DNA of 64,000 bases from Ahrensia sp. (GCA_028817895.1 JAPPOQ010000015.1:124001-188000), one strand, 5' to 3'. Counted from the stretch's first letter, positions 56,201 to 64,000 are shown. The notes: generated by a model from the sequence alone, not told the origin. Translations and numbers: made by a program.

Positions 56201-57706
56201 TCACCCGCGTTGTGACTTGATGAAGCCGGTGACGATTTTCACGATGCCGCCGCTCAAGACCGTATCCAGCGCAGTGACAAAGATATCGACATGCTCACGC
56301 GTTGCGATGAGTGGCGGCTGAAGGCGGATGACATTGCGATTATATTCAGTAAAGGCGACGAGCACATTGTGATCGCGCAACAGGGCCGAGCCGATAAAGG
56401 CCGATAAAGAGCCCTTCAACCTGTCGTCGAGAACCGAAACGGCGCTGCGCAGGCCAATCGGCAGTGCCTGAGACATGTCGTTCAGTTCCAAACCCAGCAT
56501 AAAGCCTCGACCGCGAACATCCTTGATAAGGTTAGGATGCTTTGCGGCGATGCCTTGCAGCTCGCTCTTCATATAAGCGCCGGTGCTGGTGGCGTTTTCC
56601 AGAAGTGCCTCATCATAGATGACGTTGAGCGCTTCGATGGCCGTGATGCAGGCCTCACCAATGCCGCCAAAGGTGGCCGGCCCATGAATGAGAGCGTCAT
56701 TGTGATGGCCATAAGCCTTCATATAGATGTCGCGGCGCGCGATCATCGCCGCCATGGCCGTTTTGCCGCCGCCCAGGCTCTTAGCAAGTGCCGTGACATC
56801 CGGCGCAACACCATGATGTTCAAAGGCGAAGAAGCGACCGGTCCGCCCCGTGCCGGATTGCACCTCGTCGGCTAGCCACAGCACTTTCTTCTCGTCGCAA
56901 AGGGCGCGAAGCCCCTGCCAGAACGCAGTTGGGGCTTCGATAATGCCGCCGCCGCCCTGAACGGTTTCCAGGCATATGGTTCCAATCGCCGCATCATGCT
57001 CCAGCGCGGCGCGGACGGCGTCAAGATCGCCAAACGGGACCTTCACCACGCCATCCAGAAGCGCGAAGTCAGCCTTGTACATAGCTGAATCGGTGATTGA
57101 GAGCGCGCCCCTAGTTTTGCCGTGGAAAGCGTTCTCGGCATAAAGCACCTTGGCGCGCTGAGGCCCCTGATACCGCTCGCAGAGCTTCAGTGCCGCTTCC
57201 ATAACCTCAGAACCGGAGGAACCCAGAAACACCATATCAAGATCGCCCGGAGCAATGGTCGCGAGATTCCGGGCGAGGGCAGCTGCATATTGCGACAGAA
57301 AGGCCATGGCGAGTTCATGGCGTTTCTCAGCGCCAAATCTTCGCCGCACCTCCAGAATGCGCGGATGGTTGTGTCCCAGTGACAACGAGCCGAAAGCGCC
57401 GAAAAAATCGAGGATCTTGCGACCGTTCTGATCGGTGTACCAGACGCCTTCGGCGGACTCGATCTTGATGCGGTCGAAGCCAAGCTTCTTCATGAAATAG
57501 AGTTGGCCTGGATTGAGATGTTCAGCAAACAGCGCGTTCATCTCTTCAATCGGCATCGATTTGGCGTCTTCAACGCTCAAAAGATGGGGCAGTTCTTCCG
57601 AAAGCCCGGCATCGAGTGGCGTGGACAGGGGCGGTGCTTCAACTGCAAAGCGACGAGCCGGCTCGGCTGTTTCAGCTTTCGGTCGTCGCTTCAGCAGATT
57701 GATCAT
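56201..57706 (-). CDS. Class III PLP-dependent aminotransferase
   Basis: The 501-residue protein matches class III (acetylornithine/GABA-type) aminotransferases, with GAFGSLSLGHNHPRILE (residues about 107-123), FLGSSGSEVMEAALK, PLP aspartate in LWLADEVQSGTGRTG and the PLP-lysine region VTALAKSLGGGKTAM. It is preceded by a 60-residue, poorly conserved N-terminal extension. In this cluster it may aminate a sugar-derived keto compound or a membrane-lipid precursor; the substrate is not readable. The start ATG 57706 (MINLLKRR) is preferred to 57946, which would overlap the epimerase gene. Confidence 0.87.
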   Translation of the reverse strand: MINLLKRRPKAETAEPARRFAVEAPPLSTPLDAGLSEELPHLLSVEDAKSMPIEEMNALFAEHLNPGQLYFMKKLGFDRIKIESAEGVWYTDQNGRKILDFFGAFGSLSLGHNHPRILEVRRRFGAEKRHELAMAFLSQYAAALARNLATIAPGDLDMVFLGSSGSEVMEAALKLCERYQGPQRAKVLYAENAFHGKTRGALSITDSAMYKADFALLDGVVKVPFGDLDAVRAALEHDAAIGTICLETVQGGGGIIEAPTAFWQGLRALCDEKKVLWLADEVQSGTGRTGRFFAFEHHGVAPDVTALAKSLGGGKTAMAAMIARRDIYMKAYGHHNDALIHGPATFGGIGEACITAIEALNVIYDEALLENATSTGAYMKSELQGIAAKHPNLIKDVRGRGFMLGLELNDMSQALPIGLRSAVSVLDDRLKGSLSAFIGSALLRDHNVLVAFTEYNRNVIRLQPPLIATREHVDIFVTALDTVLSGGIVKIVTGFIKSQRG

Positions 57707-57734
57707 GATGTGTCCGATCGAGTTCGGTGTTGGT

Positions 57735-58751
57735 TCAAGCCACTTCGGTTTCTGTGGACGTCCGCCCACGGCTCTCACGCTCGCGTCCGGCGCGATATTC
57801 GCGGTAGGCAGCGACCAGCATATCGTCGTCGGAGTATCGAGCGTTCCAGCCAAGATCGCGCTCGGCCTTGGAGCAATCCAGAATACAGACCTCATCGGCG
57901 ATGAGATATTGTTCCGGGTCCATGATGGGCAGATTGATCGCGTCAAACCCGTCCAGGACTTTCTTCACGGCCCAGGCTGGTGTTGGCAAAAGAACAGACT
58001 TGCTGTTGGCTTCCTCGATCAGGCGCCCCAAAAGCTTGCGCACGCTCGGCGGCTCGTCAGACCCAAGATTGTACGCCTGGTTGGGGAACCCTGCCTTCCA
58101 GGCCAGAAAAGCCGCGTGCGCACAATCATAAACCGAGATGAACTGATATGGATTGCGCCCCGAGCCGATCATCGGAACCGGCAGGTTCCAGTCCACCAGT
58201 TTGAACAGTTTCGACAGAATGCCAAGTCGCCCGGGGCCGATGATCAGCCGTGGACGAAATATGGTGATGTTGAAGCCCTTGTCGGCTCGCCAGAGCCTGG
58301 ACAGGCGCTCGGATTCCAGTTTGCTGAGACCGTATTCGCCCAATGGAACGGCGGGATGATCTTCAAACATCGGCACCGTTTGGGTGTGCCCATAGATCAT
58401 GTCTGTCGTGAACTGGACAAGATTGCGCGCTCCGGCCCGATGCATGGCCTTCAAGATATTTGCTGTGCCGAAGAAATTGACCGGAAAGAAGAAATCATGA
58501 CGCTTCGCCTTGACAACGATCGGTGAAAGCATCTTCGCGGCAAGGTTGTAGACTGCATCTTCGGGCTGAATGTCGAGGCGGTCAAAATCACTCGTCTGGG
58601 TGATGTCGATCTTGACCCAGCGGCATCTGGCGTAGTGCGGGCAGTCGCCCTTCACAATGTCCGCGACCAGCACGTCTTCGCCATAGTCAATGAGTTTCTT
58701 GGCCAATGCGCGACCAACAAAACCGTCACCGCCGAAAAGGATGTGCTTCAT
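57735..58751 (-). CDS. NAD-dependent epimerase/dehydratase (extended SDR)
   Basis: The 338-residue protein has the NAD motif FGGDGFVGRALAKKL (residues 5-19), the Tyr/Lys-type segment GEYGLSKLESERL (about 147-159), and a sugar-binding C-terminal part (GSGRNPYQFISVYDCAHA). It probably converts a nucleotide sugar in the locus. It overlaps the EamA gene by 4 bases and lies 28 bases before the aminotransferase gene, so the three form one minus-strand operon with the polytopic protein. Confidence 0.88.
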   Translation of the reverse strand: MKHILFGGDGFVGRALAKKLIDYGEDVLVADIVKGDCPHYARCRWVKIDITQTSDFDRLDIQPEDAVYNLAAKMLSPIVVKAKRHDFFFPVNFFGTANILKAMHRAGARNLVQFTTDMIYGHTQTVPMFEDHPAVPLGEYGLSKLESERLSRLWRADKGFNITIFRPRLIIGPGRLGILSKLFKLVDWNLPVPMIGSGRNPYQFISVYDCAHAAFLAWKAGFPNQAYNLGSDEPPSVRKLLGRLIEEANSKSVLLPTPAWAVKKVLDGFDAINLPIMDPEQYLIADEVCILDCSKAERDLGWNARYSDDDMLVAAYREYRAGRERESRGRTSTETEVA

Positions 58752-59275
58752 TTGGCTGTACTTTCACGGATTTGATTGAGCGGTGGGACCGGATGTTTGG
58801 CAAGTCCGGCAACGTCATTGCGACCGACCTCCACACCATGGCCGCTGTGGGCGATCAGCAAGGCGCCAAGGCAGATCAGAGCGATGCCGGCCACGCGCCA
58901 GGCGTTCAGGTCTTCTCCGAACAGTATCCAAGCCGCCACGGCTACCGCGACATAGGCCAGGCTCAAAAAGGGATAGGCGAAGGATAGCTCGACCCTGGAC
59001 AGCACGTATAGATGCGAAGCCATGGAGATGACGAACGTTACGAGGCCGAAAAACACCCAGGGGTGAAACACCACTTTGACGACCATCATCGCTAGCGATG
59101 CGGCGGTTACAGGGCCATCGCCTGTGACCGGGCCGAGCGTCAACATGCCCTGTTTGAGCATCATCTGTGCTGCTGCATTGGTCAGCACGGTGAACAATAT
59201 GAAAGGCAAATAAGCCAAGGCACAAACGACATCTCTGCTGGGTTTGATGAGGCAAATTGTGCCAAAGCCATTCAT
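58748..59275 (-). CDS. Small EamA-like transporter
   Basis: The 175-residue protein has four membrane helices (about residues 20-40, 65-85, 90-112, 115-135), typical of one EamA domain (SMR/ArnE-like), with VELSFAYPFLSLAYV at the middle. Single-domain EamA proteins usually pair up or form dimers and can flip lipid-linked sugars, as ArnE does. It is first in the minus-strand operon and overlaps the epimerase start. A role in moving the sugar or lipid made by the operon is inference. The divergent DMGDH-like gene begins 168 bases away. Confidence 0.8.
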   Translation of the reverse strand: MNGFGTICLIKPSRDVVCALAYLPFILFTVLTNAAAQMMLKQGMLTLGPVTGDGPVTAASLAMMVVKVVFHPWVFFGLVTFVISMASHLYVLSRVELSFAYPFLSLAYVAVAVAAWILFGEDLNAWRVAGIALICLGALLIAHSGHGVEVGRNDVAGLAKHPVPPLNQIRESTAK

Positions 59276-59443
59276 ATTCGGTTGAAGATGTTGGTAAACA
59301 AGCCGCCAACACGCCGGTGCAGCCTTCCTTGACGGATCGCGTCATCGCGATGTCGCAATTGAAAAGGGCTGCAACTATGCTGCCGATATGGTGCGGCAAA
59401 GGGTCGGGTGAGTTTCCCGCCATCCAAAAACAGGAACGGTTCC

Positions 59444-61954
59444 ATGCAGCAGAAAGCGCGCGCGGTCGTCATCGGAGGAGGCGTGGTCGGGGTTTCCACG
59501 CTTTATCATCTGGCAAAGAAGGGATGGACGGACAGCGTCCTTCTGGAGCGCAAGGAACTCACCTCAGGCTCGACATGGCATGCGGCTGGTCTGCTGCCGC
59601 TGTTCAACATGTCCTACTCGGTCGGGCAGATCCACAAATATTCGGTCCAGTTCTACCAGGACCTTGCGGAAGAAACCGGCATGGATACGGGCATTCGTAT
59701 CGTGTCCAATGTCCGGCTGGCGCGTTCCCAGACCCGCTGGGATGAGTATGAATATTACATGGGAATTGCCGAGACGATCGGTATCAATGTGCGTCGCATC
59801 ACCAATGAGGAGATCAAGGAACGCTGGCCCTATGTGAATACGGACAGGCTGATGGGCGGCATTGAACACCCCGATGACGGCTATGTGCAACCCGCTGACC
59901 TGACGCAGGCACTGGCTAAAGTTGCCCGCGACCGCGGCGCCAAGATTCACCGTAACACTGTGGTGACGGCGATTGACCAACAGGCGGATGGATCATGGAT
60001 CGTGCGCACCGATAAGGGTGATATCGCTTGCGAGCACGTCATTTCCTGCACCGGCAACTTTGCCCGCAAGACGGGCGAAATGGTGGGGCTGGACGTTCCG
60101 GTCATCCCGGTTGAGCATCAATATATCGTCACGGAAGCGCATCCCGAGATCCAGAAATTCCGGGCCGAGGGCGGACCAGAACTCTGCGTGCTGCGCGAGA
60201 GCGACAGCGCGTGGTATATGCGCGAAGAGGCGGGCGGGCTCATCCTCGGACCCTATGAGCGCGGCGCGCCATGTTGTTATGTTGATGGACCGGATGACGA
60301 CAGCGAGTATGAGCTGTTTCAGGAAGATCTCGACCGTCTCGACATTCACATCGAAACCGCCTGCGAGCGCGTGCCCTATTTTGCCGAAGCGGGCATCAAG
60401 AAGGTCTACAATGGCGCCATCGCCTATACGCCCGATGGAAATCCGATCATTGGCCCGGCACCGGGGCTTAAAGGCTTCTGGCTCAATGAGGGGCATTCCT
60501 TTGGCGTGACCGCCGCTGGCGGTGCAGGATGGCAATTGGCGGAATGGATTGTCGATGGCGAACCGACCATCGACATGATGGGGGTCGATCCGCGCCGTTA
60601 CGGACCTTACGCAACGCGCGGTTATCTGCGTGAAAAGAACGAAGAAGCCTATGCCAACGTCTTCACGCTGCATTTTCCCGACGAAGAGCGGCCTGCCGCC
60701 CGTCCGTTGAAAACGACACCGTCCTACGAACGCCAGAAAGCGTTGGGTGCCGTGTTTGGCTCGGTCTATGGCTGGGAACGCGCCAACTGGTATGCGCCGG
60801 AAGGTTATGAACTGCCCGAAAGCGAGCGCGGTGTTGGCGCTGATGTCTATGTCAATGAAAACCATGCGCCTGCCGACCACACGGGACGGGTTCGCGAAAA
60901 ATGGTCCTTCCGTCGCTCGAACTATTTTGAGCATGTCGGCAATGAGGTGAAAGCCGTTACCGAAAGCTGCGGCCTGCTCGATATGAGCGCCTTTGCCAAG
61001 ATGGAGGTTTCCGGACCCGGCGCGCGCGTTTGGCTCAACAGCATCTTCGCCAACAACATCCCCAAGAAGCGAGGCAGGGTGGCTCTTTGCCATTTGTTGA
61101 CGCCATTCGGCGGCGTGAAGAGTGAATTCACCGTCTATGAATGGGCGCCGGGGAAATTCTATCTCGTATCCGCTGGCGCCTATGAGGCGCATGACCATGA
61201 CGTGTTGTTTCGCCATCTGCCGGATGATGGGTCTGTGACGCTTCAGCCCATCACACAGCAACATGGTGTTTTGGTGCTCGCCGGTCCCAATGCCCGCAAG
61301 GTGCTCTCCAAATTGACGGACGCGAAGCTCGACAATGCGCATTTCCCATGGCTTTCGGGTCAGAAGGTTTCCGTTGGCACGGCGATGGCCCATGCCTTGC
61401 GCGTGAACTTTGTTGGCGAACTGGGCTGGGAACTGCACCACCCGATTGAACAGCAAAATGCGATCTGGGATGCGGTGATGGAAGCCGGTGCGGAGTTCGG
61501 TATCAGACCTTTCGGTATCCGCGCCATGACAGCGATGGCCATCGAGAAAAGCTACCGTCTTATCCCGCGCGAGCTTTCCATCGAATATTCCGCTTATGAG
61601 TCAGCGCTGGACCGCTTCATCAAGCTCGATAAGGAGTTTGTTGGCAAGGACGCGCTCGTGAAGCGGCATGAAGCCGGAGACAATTGGAAATTCGTCACGT
61701 TGGAAGTACATGGCGTCACGGATGCCGATGCGCGCGGCTCTGAAGCCATCTATAGCGGGGATCAGTTGGTCGGGCGCGCAACGCATGGCGGCTATGGTTA
61801 TCGTATTGGCAAATCCCTCGCGCTCGCCATGGTGAAGCCGGAATACGCCGAAAGTGATCTGGAGATCCGCATTCTGGGCAGGCGCTACAAGGCGACCGTG
61901 ATTGCAGAAAGCCCGTTTGATCCGACCAATGAAAGGTTGCGCGCGGACGGGTAG
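59444..61954 (+). CDS. Dimethylglycine/sarcosine dehydrogenase-like FAD oxidoreductase
   Basis: The 836-residue protein has the FAD motif VVIGGGVVGVSTLYHL (residues about 8-23), and SGSTWHAAGLLPLFNMSYS (about 41-59), where His is the covalent FAD site in dimethylglycine dehydrogenase, and a C-terminal aminomethyltransferase-like (GCV-T) half (residues about 440-830) that binds tetrahydrofolate. It would remove methyl groups from N-methylated glycines, feeding one-carbon units. A GlxA/AraC-type regulator lies downstream, an arrangement common for betaine-derived compound catabolism. Exact substrate is uncertain. The start ATG 59444 (MQQKARA) is preferred. Confidence 0.9.
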   Translation: MQQKARAVVIGGGVVGVSTLYHLAKKGWTDSVLLERKELTSGSTWHAAGLLPLFNMSYSVGQIHKYSVQFYQDLAEETGMDTGIRIVSNVRLARSQTRWDEYEYYMGIAETIGINVRRITNEEIKERWPYVNTDRLMGGIEHPDDGYVQPADLTQALAKVARDRGAKIHRNTVVTAIDQQADGSWIVRTDKGDIACEHVISCTGNFARKTGEMVGLDVPVIPVEHQYIVTEAHPEIQKFRAEGGPELCVLRESDSAWYMREEAGGLILGPYERGAPCCYVDGPDDDSEYELFQEDLDRLDIHIETACERVPYFAEAGIKKVYNGAIAYTPDGNPIIGPAPGLKGFWLNEGHSFGVTAAGGAGWQLAEWIVDGEPTIDMMGVDPRRYGPYATRGYLREKNEEAYANVFTLHFPDEERPAARPLKTTPSYERQKALGAVFGSVYGWERANWYAPEGYELPESERGVGADVYVNENHAPADHTGRVREKWSFRRSNYFEHVGNEVKAVTESCGLLDMSAFAKMEVSGPGARVWLNSIFANNIPKKRGRVALCHLLTPFGGVKSEFTVYEWAPGKFYLVSAGAYEAHDHDVLFRHLPDDGSVTLQPITQQHGVLVLAGPNARKVLSKLTDAKLDNAHFPWLSGQKVSVGTAMAHALRVNFVGELGWELHHPIEQQNAIWDAVMEAGAEFGIRPFGIRAMTAMAIEKSYRLIPRELSIEYSAYESALDRFIKLDKEFVGKDALVKRHEAGDNWKFVTLEVHGVTDADARGSEAIYSGDQLVGRATHGGYGYRIGKSLALAMVKPEYAESDLEIRILGRRYKATVIAESPFDPTNERLRADG

Positions 61955-62007
61955 GTGCCAGTCTTTATCGTGCCACAAACGATTAACGAAAAAGAGCGCA
62001 CTCCCAT

Positions 62008-62676
62008 GTGCCATATTGCACTTTGCCGCTCTCTCAATACAATATAATCCAATCCAAAATCCCCGTACACGAACTCGAACCATTGAACACTTCAACGCAC
62101 GCGTCCAAAAGCAACCCAATTAAATTCGCACCGCCGGAGAAACTCAACGCGGACCGTGGCGATATAAAGCGAATTGCAGAGACTGTTAGGTCTCACTTCA
62201 ATTTCGACAAACCCGCCAATCTACAGGACCTAACGAGAATGTTAGGAGGGACAATCAATAGGAAAAATTTCTGGATATCGGACAACATACATCTTGACGC
62301 GATTGTCGTTCGGCAGCCAAAAGATTTTACTATTTATATCTCTGAAACATCCTCTCGATATGTCAATAACTTCACCATTGCTCATGAGTTGGGTCACTAT
62401 TTCTTGCACTATCTACGCGGAAATTTGGAAAGCCGAAATACTGAAGCCGGTCCACAATTGAAACCAATGGTTGCTACACGCAGTGGAAATGATGAGATTG
62501 AGAAACAAGCAAATATATTCGCATGGGAATTATTGGTCCCGGATTCGCTCATTGAGAATCATAGGCCCCGGTCAATCGAAGAATGTGTAATTGTTGCAGA
62601 AAAACTTGACGTAGAGCCGTATTTTGTGAGAGAAAAGGCAATAGAACTTGGCTTTATGTCCGAAGTCGATAAATGA
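62008..62676 (+). CDS. ImmA/IrrE-family zinc metallopeptidase
   Basis: With a GTG start at 62008 the protein has 222 residues. HELGH (126-130 in this count) is the HExxH zinc site and E165 in EIEKQANIFAWELLVP supplies the third ligand, the ImmA/IrrE (M78) signature. ImmA cleaves a phage repressor in Bacillus; IrrE cleaves DdrO after DNA damage in Deinococcus. No HTH domain is fused. The true start is uncertain: TTG 62083 lies downstream of a promoter-like sequence (62016-62043), while GTG 62008 precedes it. The gene is visibly AT-richer than its neighbours and its stop overlaps the cyclase start by 4 bases. Confidence 0.88.
   Translation: MPYCTLPLSQYNIIQSKIPVHELEPLNTSTHASKSNPIKFAPPEKLNADRGDIKRIAETVRSHFNFDKPANLQDLTRMLGGTINRKNFWISDNIHLDAIVVRQPKDFTIYISETSSRYVNNFTIAHELGHYFLHYLRGNLESRNTEAGPQLKPMVATRSGNDEIEKQANIFAWELLVPDSLIENHRPRSIEECVIVAEKLDVEPYFVREKAIELGFMSEVDK
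62016..62043 (+). promoter_or_regulatory. Candidate promoter of the peptidase-cyclase pair
   Basis: TTGCAC (62016-62021) and TACAAT (62038-62043) are 16 bases apart in an AT-rich stretch; TATAAT (62043-62048) is a second possible -10. If used, transcription would begin near 62050 and the peptidase would have to start at TTG 62083 or later. Confidence 0.4.
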
Positions 62677-63845
62677 ATCAAAAAGGCGAAGGTTTATCCT
62701 ATAAAGAACGGGTAGATAGGCTTCCAGAATCTTTAAGGCCGAGGTATCGGCTATTTTTCAGCGTAGATCTGGTTGGATCCACGCGGCTCAAACAGTTAAA
62801 AATATACCCATTGTCCGATGTAACGGAAGACGAAGCAGGGGAAAGGTCTGGAGAGTACTTTTCCAAGGCATTCCCAAATTTTGACTGGTTTTCTCAGACT
62901 GATGCCTTCTTTCGCGAGTTCTGGCTGGTTTTTCGCACGTTTTATAGGGATTTGAATGAATCGGATATCCCGTCAGGATCGATAGAGTTGTGGAAAACGG
63001 CTGGCGATGAAGTCATTTTCAGTGTGTCAATTAGTTCCAGAAACTCTGTTCCAATTTTGTTGATGGCATTCGCTCAATCAATTCGTATGTACGAACAATT
63101 GATGTCGGGAGAGAAGCCCACCGATGATCGGTCATTTTCTGAGCATAGGTCGTTTGATGCACTTCAGAGTACGTTAAGTACTTTCGGGCGATCACAGGCG
63201 GTTTCTCTCACAGGAACTGTTTGGTCAGCCGGATTGCCTTTTACCAATCGCGAGCTGTTACTGGTAAAAGATGATGAATTTCGAAGTGCCAAGCATCCGC
63301 AAATAGATCGACTTGTTCAAAGTTTTGACGATCTAAATGAATATTATTCACGTGATGAAGACGACAACAAATCTGGCGCCATTGAGTATATTGGTCCGAC
63401 GGTGGATATCGGATTTCGTATCTGCCAATTTTCGAAGCCCAAGCGTCTAATTATGTCATTAGAAGTTACATATATGTTGACGATGGACGCAAACAATCGA
63501 GAAAAGCTCGACCATAAGAATATTTCGGTCAATTTTTTTGGTCGACATGAACTTAAAGGCGTTCTAGGTGGGGCGAGATATCCAATATTCGGTTTAGACA
63601 TCTCTGAAGACAAAGATTTTGTTAGATTGGAGAACCGTTTTAGTGGTCATGAAGGATTGAGTTATCGTGATGTTGCCAAGTATTGTGAGCTATATTTTGG
63701 CAAATATGGGGCATACATTCAAGAGCCAACCATGATAACGAAAGGGGTTCTGCCGGAGAACATGCTCGAGAGGTTGGAACTGCTGCACGAGATCATCAAA
63801 GCTGAGAAGGAGAGGTACAATTCCAAACTGAATTTGAGAACTTAG
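62673..63845 (+). CDS. Class III nucleotidyl cyclase-like protein
   Basis: The 390-residue soluble protein shows the class III adenylyl/guanylyl cyclase pattern. FFSVDLVGSTRLK holds metal-binding D32; ELWKTAGDEVIFSV holds K108 and second metal-binding D112; GPTVDIGFRI (241-250) aligns with the transition-state VNxAxR motif, with D245 in place of the usual Asn and R249 as the Arg. FFGRHELKGVLGGARYPIFG (288-307) matches the family's closing strand motif. A region between residues 45 and 100 and one between 145 and 235 are inserts. The product (cAMP, cGMP, cCMP or cUMP) cannot be told. It is AT-rich and translationally coupled to the peptidase gene (ATGA overlap). It is not recognised as a named family. 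Confidence 0.75.
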   Translation: MNQKGEGLSYKERVDRLPESLRPRYRLFFSVDLVGSTRLKQLKIYPLSDVTEDEAGERSGEYFSKAFPNFDWFSQTDAFFREFWLVFRTFYRDLNESDIPSGSIELWKTAGDEVIFSVSISSRNSVPILLMAFAQSIRMYEQLMSGEKPTDDRSFSEHRSFDALQSTLSTFGRSQAVSLTGTVWSAGLPFTNRELLLVKDDEFRSAKHPQIDRLVQSFDDLNEYYSRDEDDNKSGAIEYIGPTVDIGFRICQFSKPKRLIMSLEVTYMLTMDANNREKLDHKNISVNFFGRHELKGVLGGARYPIFGLDISEDKDFVRLENRFSGHEGLSYRDVAKYCELYFGKYGAYIQEPTMITKGVLPENMLERLELLHEIIKAEKERYNSKLNLRT

Positions 63846-63854
63846 CAAAATCAC

Positions 63855-64000
63855 TCACGCTGCCAGTTCCGCTTCGCGACCGGCGCGTTCCTGCTGCGGG
63901 CTTTTGCCGTAGAGTTCGCGGTAGCATTTGGAAAAATGCGAGGCTGAAACAAAACCGCACGCCACGGCGACTTCTACCACCGGCAGGGAGGATTGCAGCA
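63855..64000 (-). CDS. GlxA/AraC-family regulator (C-terminal end only)
   Basis: Only the last 48 codons lie in the window, ending at TGA (63855-63857 on the plus strand). The translated end contains ACGFVSASHFSKCYRELYG, the second helix-turn-helix of AraC-type regulators, followed by a short polar tail. Regulators of this type commonly stand beside betaine or dimethylglycine catabolism genes, so it likely controls the DMGDH-like gene at 59444, from which it is separated by the AT-rich insert. Its N-terminal part lies beyond the window. Confidence 0.85.
   Translation of the reverse strand, partial: LQSSLPVVEVAVACGFVSASHFSKCYRELYGKSPQQERAGREAELAA

Noticed and set aside
59993-61456. 487-codon open frame on the minus strand opposite the DMGDH-like gene
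   Set aside because: It is a mirror of a well-conserved gene; its translation shows no family features and it has no ribosome site.
62008-63845. Canonical Pycsar defence operon
   Set aside because: A cyclase-like gene is present, but the partner is a zinc peptidase with no cyclic-nucleotide-binding, TIR or effector membrane domain, so I do not call it Pycsar.

Overview
The window is a 64 kb chromosomal segment of an alphaproteobacterium, most likely a member of the Hyphomicrobiales (Rhizobiales). This rests on the gene content and order (thyA-folA-hflK-hflC-DUF2065-Do protease-serB/miaA-ilvB-ilvN), a BA14K-family protein, DUF2853, ExoQ/ExoP-like exopolysaccharide genes, a split XdhC maturation cluster, and GC-rich coding DNA with many GTG starts and 4-base gene overlaps. 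I cannot name the genus from sequence alone.

Layout. 1-8200: housekeeping core (YHS protein end, DUF2853, thymidylate synthase and dihydrofolate reductase, the HflKC membrane complex with a Do-type protease, serB, miaA). 8188-12376: branched-chain amino acid block, with a leader peptide and attenuator ahead of ilvB, a drug/metabolite-type transporter between ilvB and ilvN, and a LysE-type exporter; ilvC lies at 37.9 kb. 12377-12685: the only gap over 300 bases, which folds on paper into a long rod-like RNA. 12686-17501: six tightly packed genes for molybdenum-hydroxylase maturation (MoxR ATPase, VWA protein, XdhC in two pieces, molybdopterin-binding protein, MobA-like transferase) without any structural dehydrogenase genes. 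17504-23708: lipB, tRNA-Leu(GAG), glutathionyl-hydroquinone reductase, galE, aldehyde dehydrogenase, mgtE. 23722-30093: a MerR regulator with a palindromic promoter, a HigBA-like toxin-antitoxin pair, isovaleryl-CoA dehydrogenase, a disrupted acetyltransferase with an intact PIG-L deacetylase, and a DUF1624 membrane acyltransferase. 30165-44372: mixed metabolic and stress genes (aldo/keto reductase, MscS, rhodanese, TetR, RecD-like helicase, MaoC/DUF3445 pair, pdxJ, ilvC, two Arg/His/Gly-rich secreted proteins, PhzF, di-haem peroxidase, threonine aldolase).

44387-59275 is an exopolysaccharide locus: polymerase (ExoQ/Wzy-like), three or four glycosyltransferases, a Wzx-like flippase, a Tat-exported GH10 glycanase, an ExoP/Wzc-like chain-length protein with unusual tails, and a reverse-strand set of polytopic membrane protein, class III aminotransferase, sugar epimerase and small EamA transporter. 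No polyprenyl-phosphate sugar transferase and no Wza/ExoF-type export pore is visible here, so the locus is incomplete or continues elsewhere.

59444-64000: a dimethylglycine-dehydrogenase-like flavoprotein and the C-terminal end of a GlxA/AraC-type regulator flank a visibly AT-richer two-gene insert (about 61955-63850). It encodes an ImmA/IrrE-type zinc peptidase and a class III nucleotidyl cyclase-like protein joined by a 4-base overlap. This is the best candidate for an undescribed system: a possible cyclic-nucleotide-signalled protease module, perhaps for phage defence. That role is inference.
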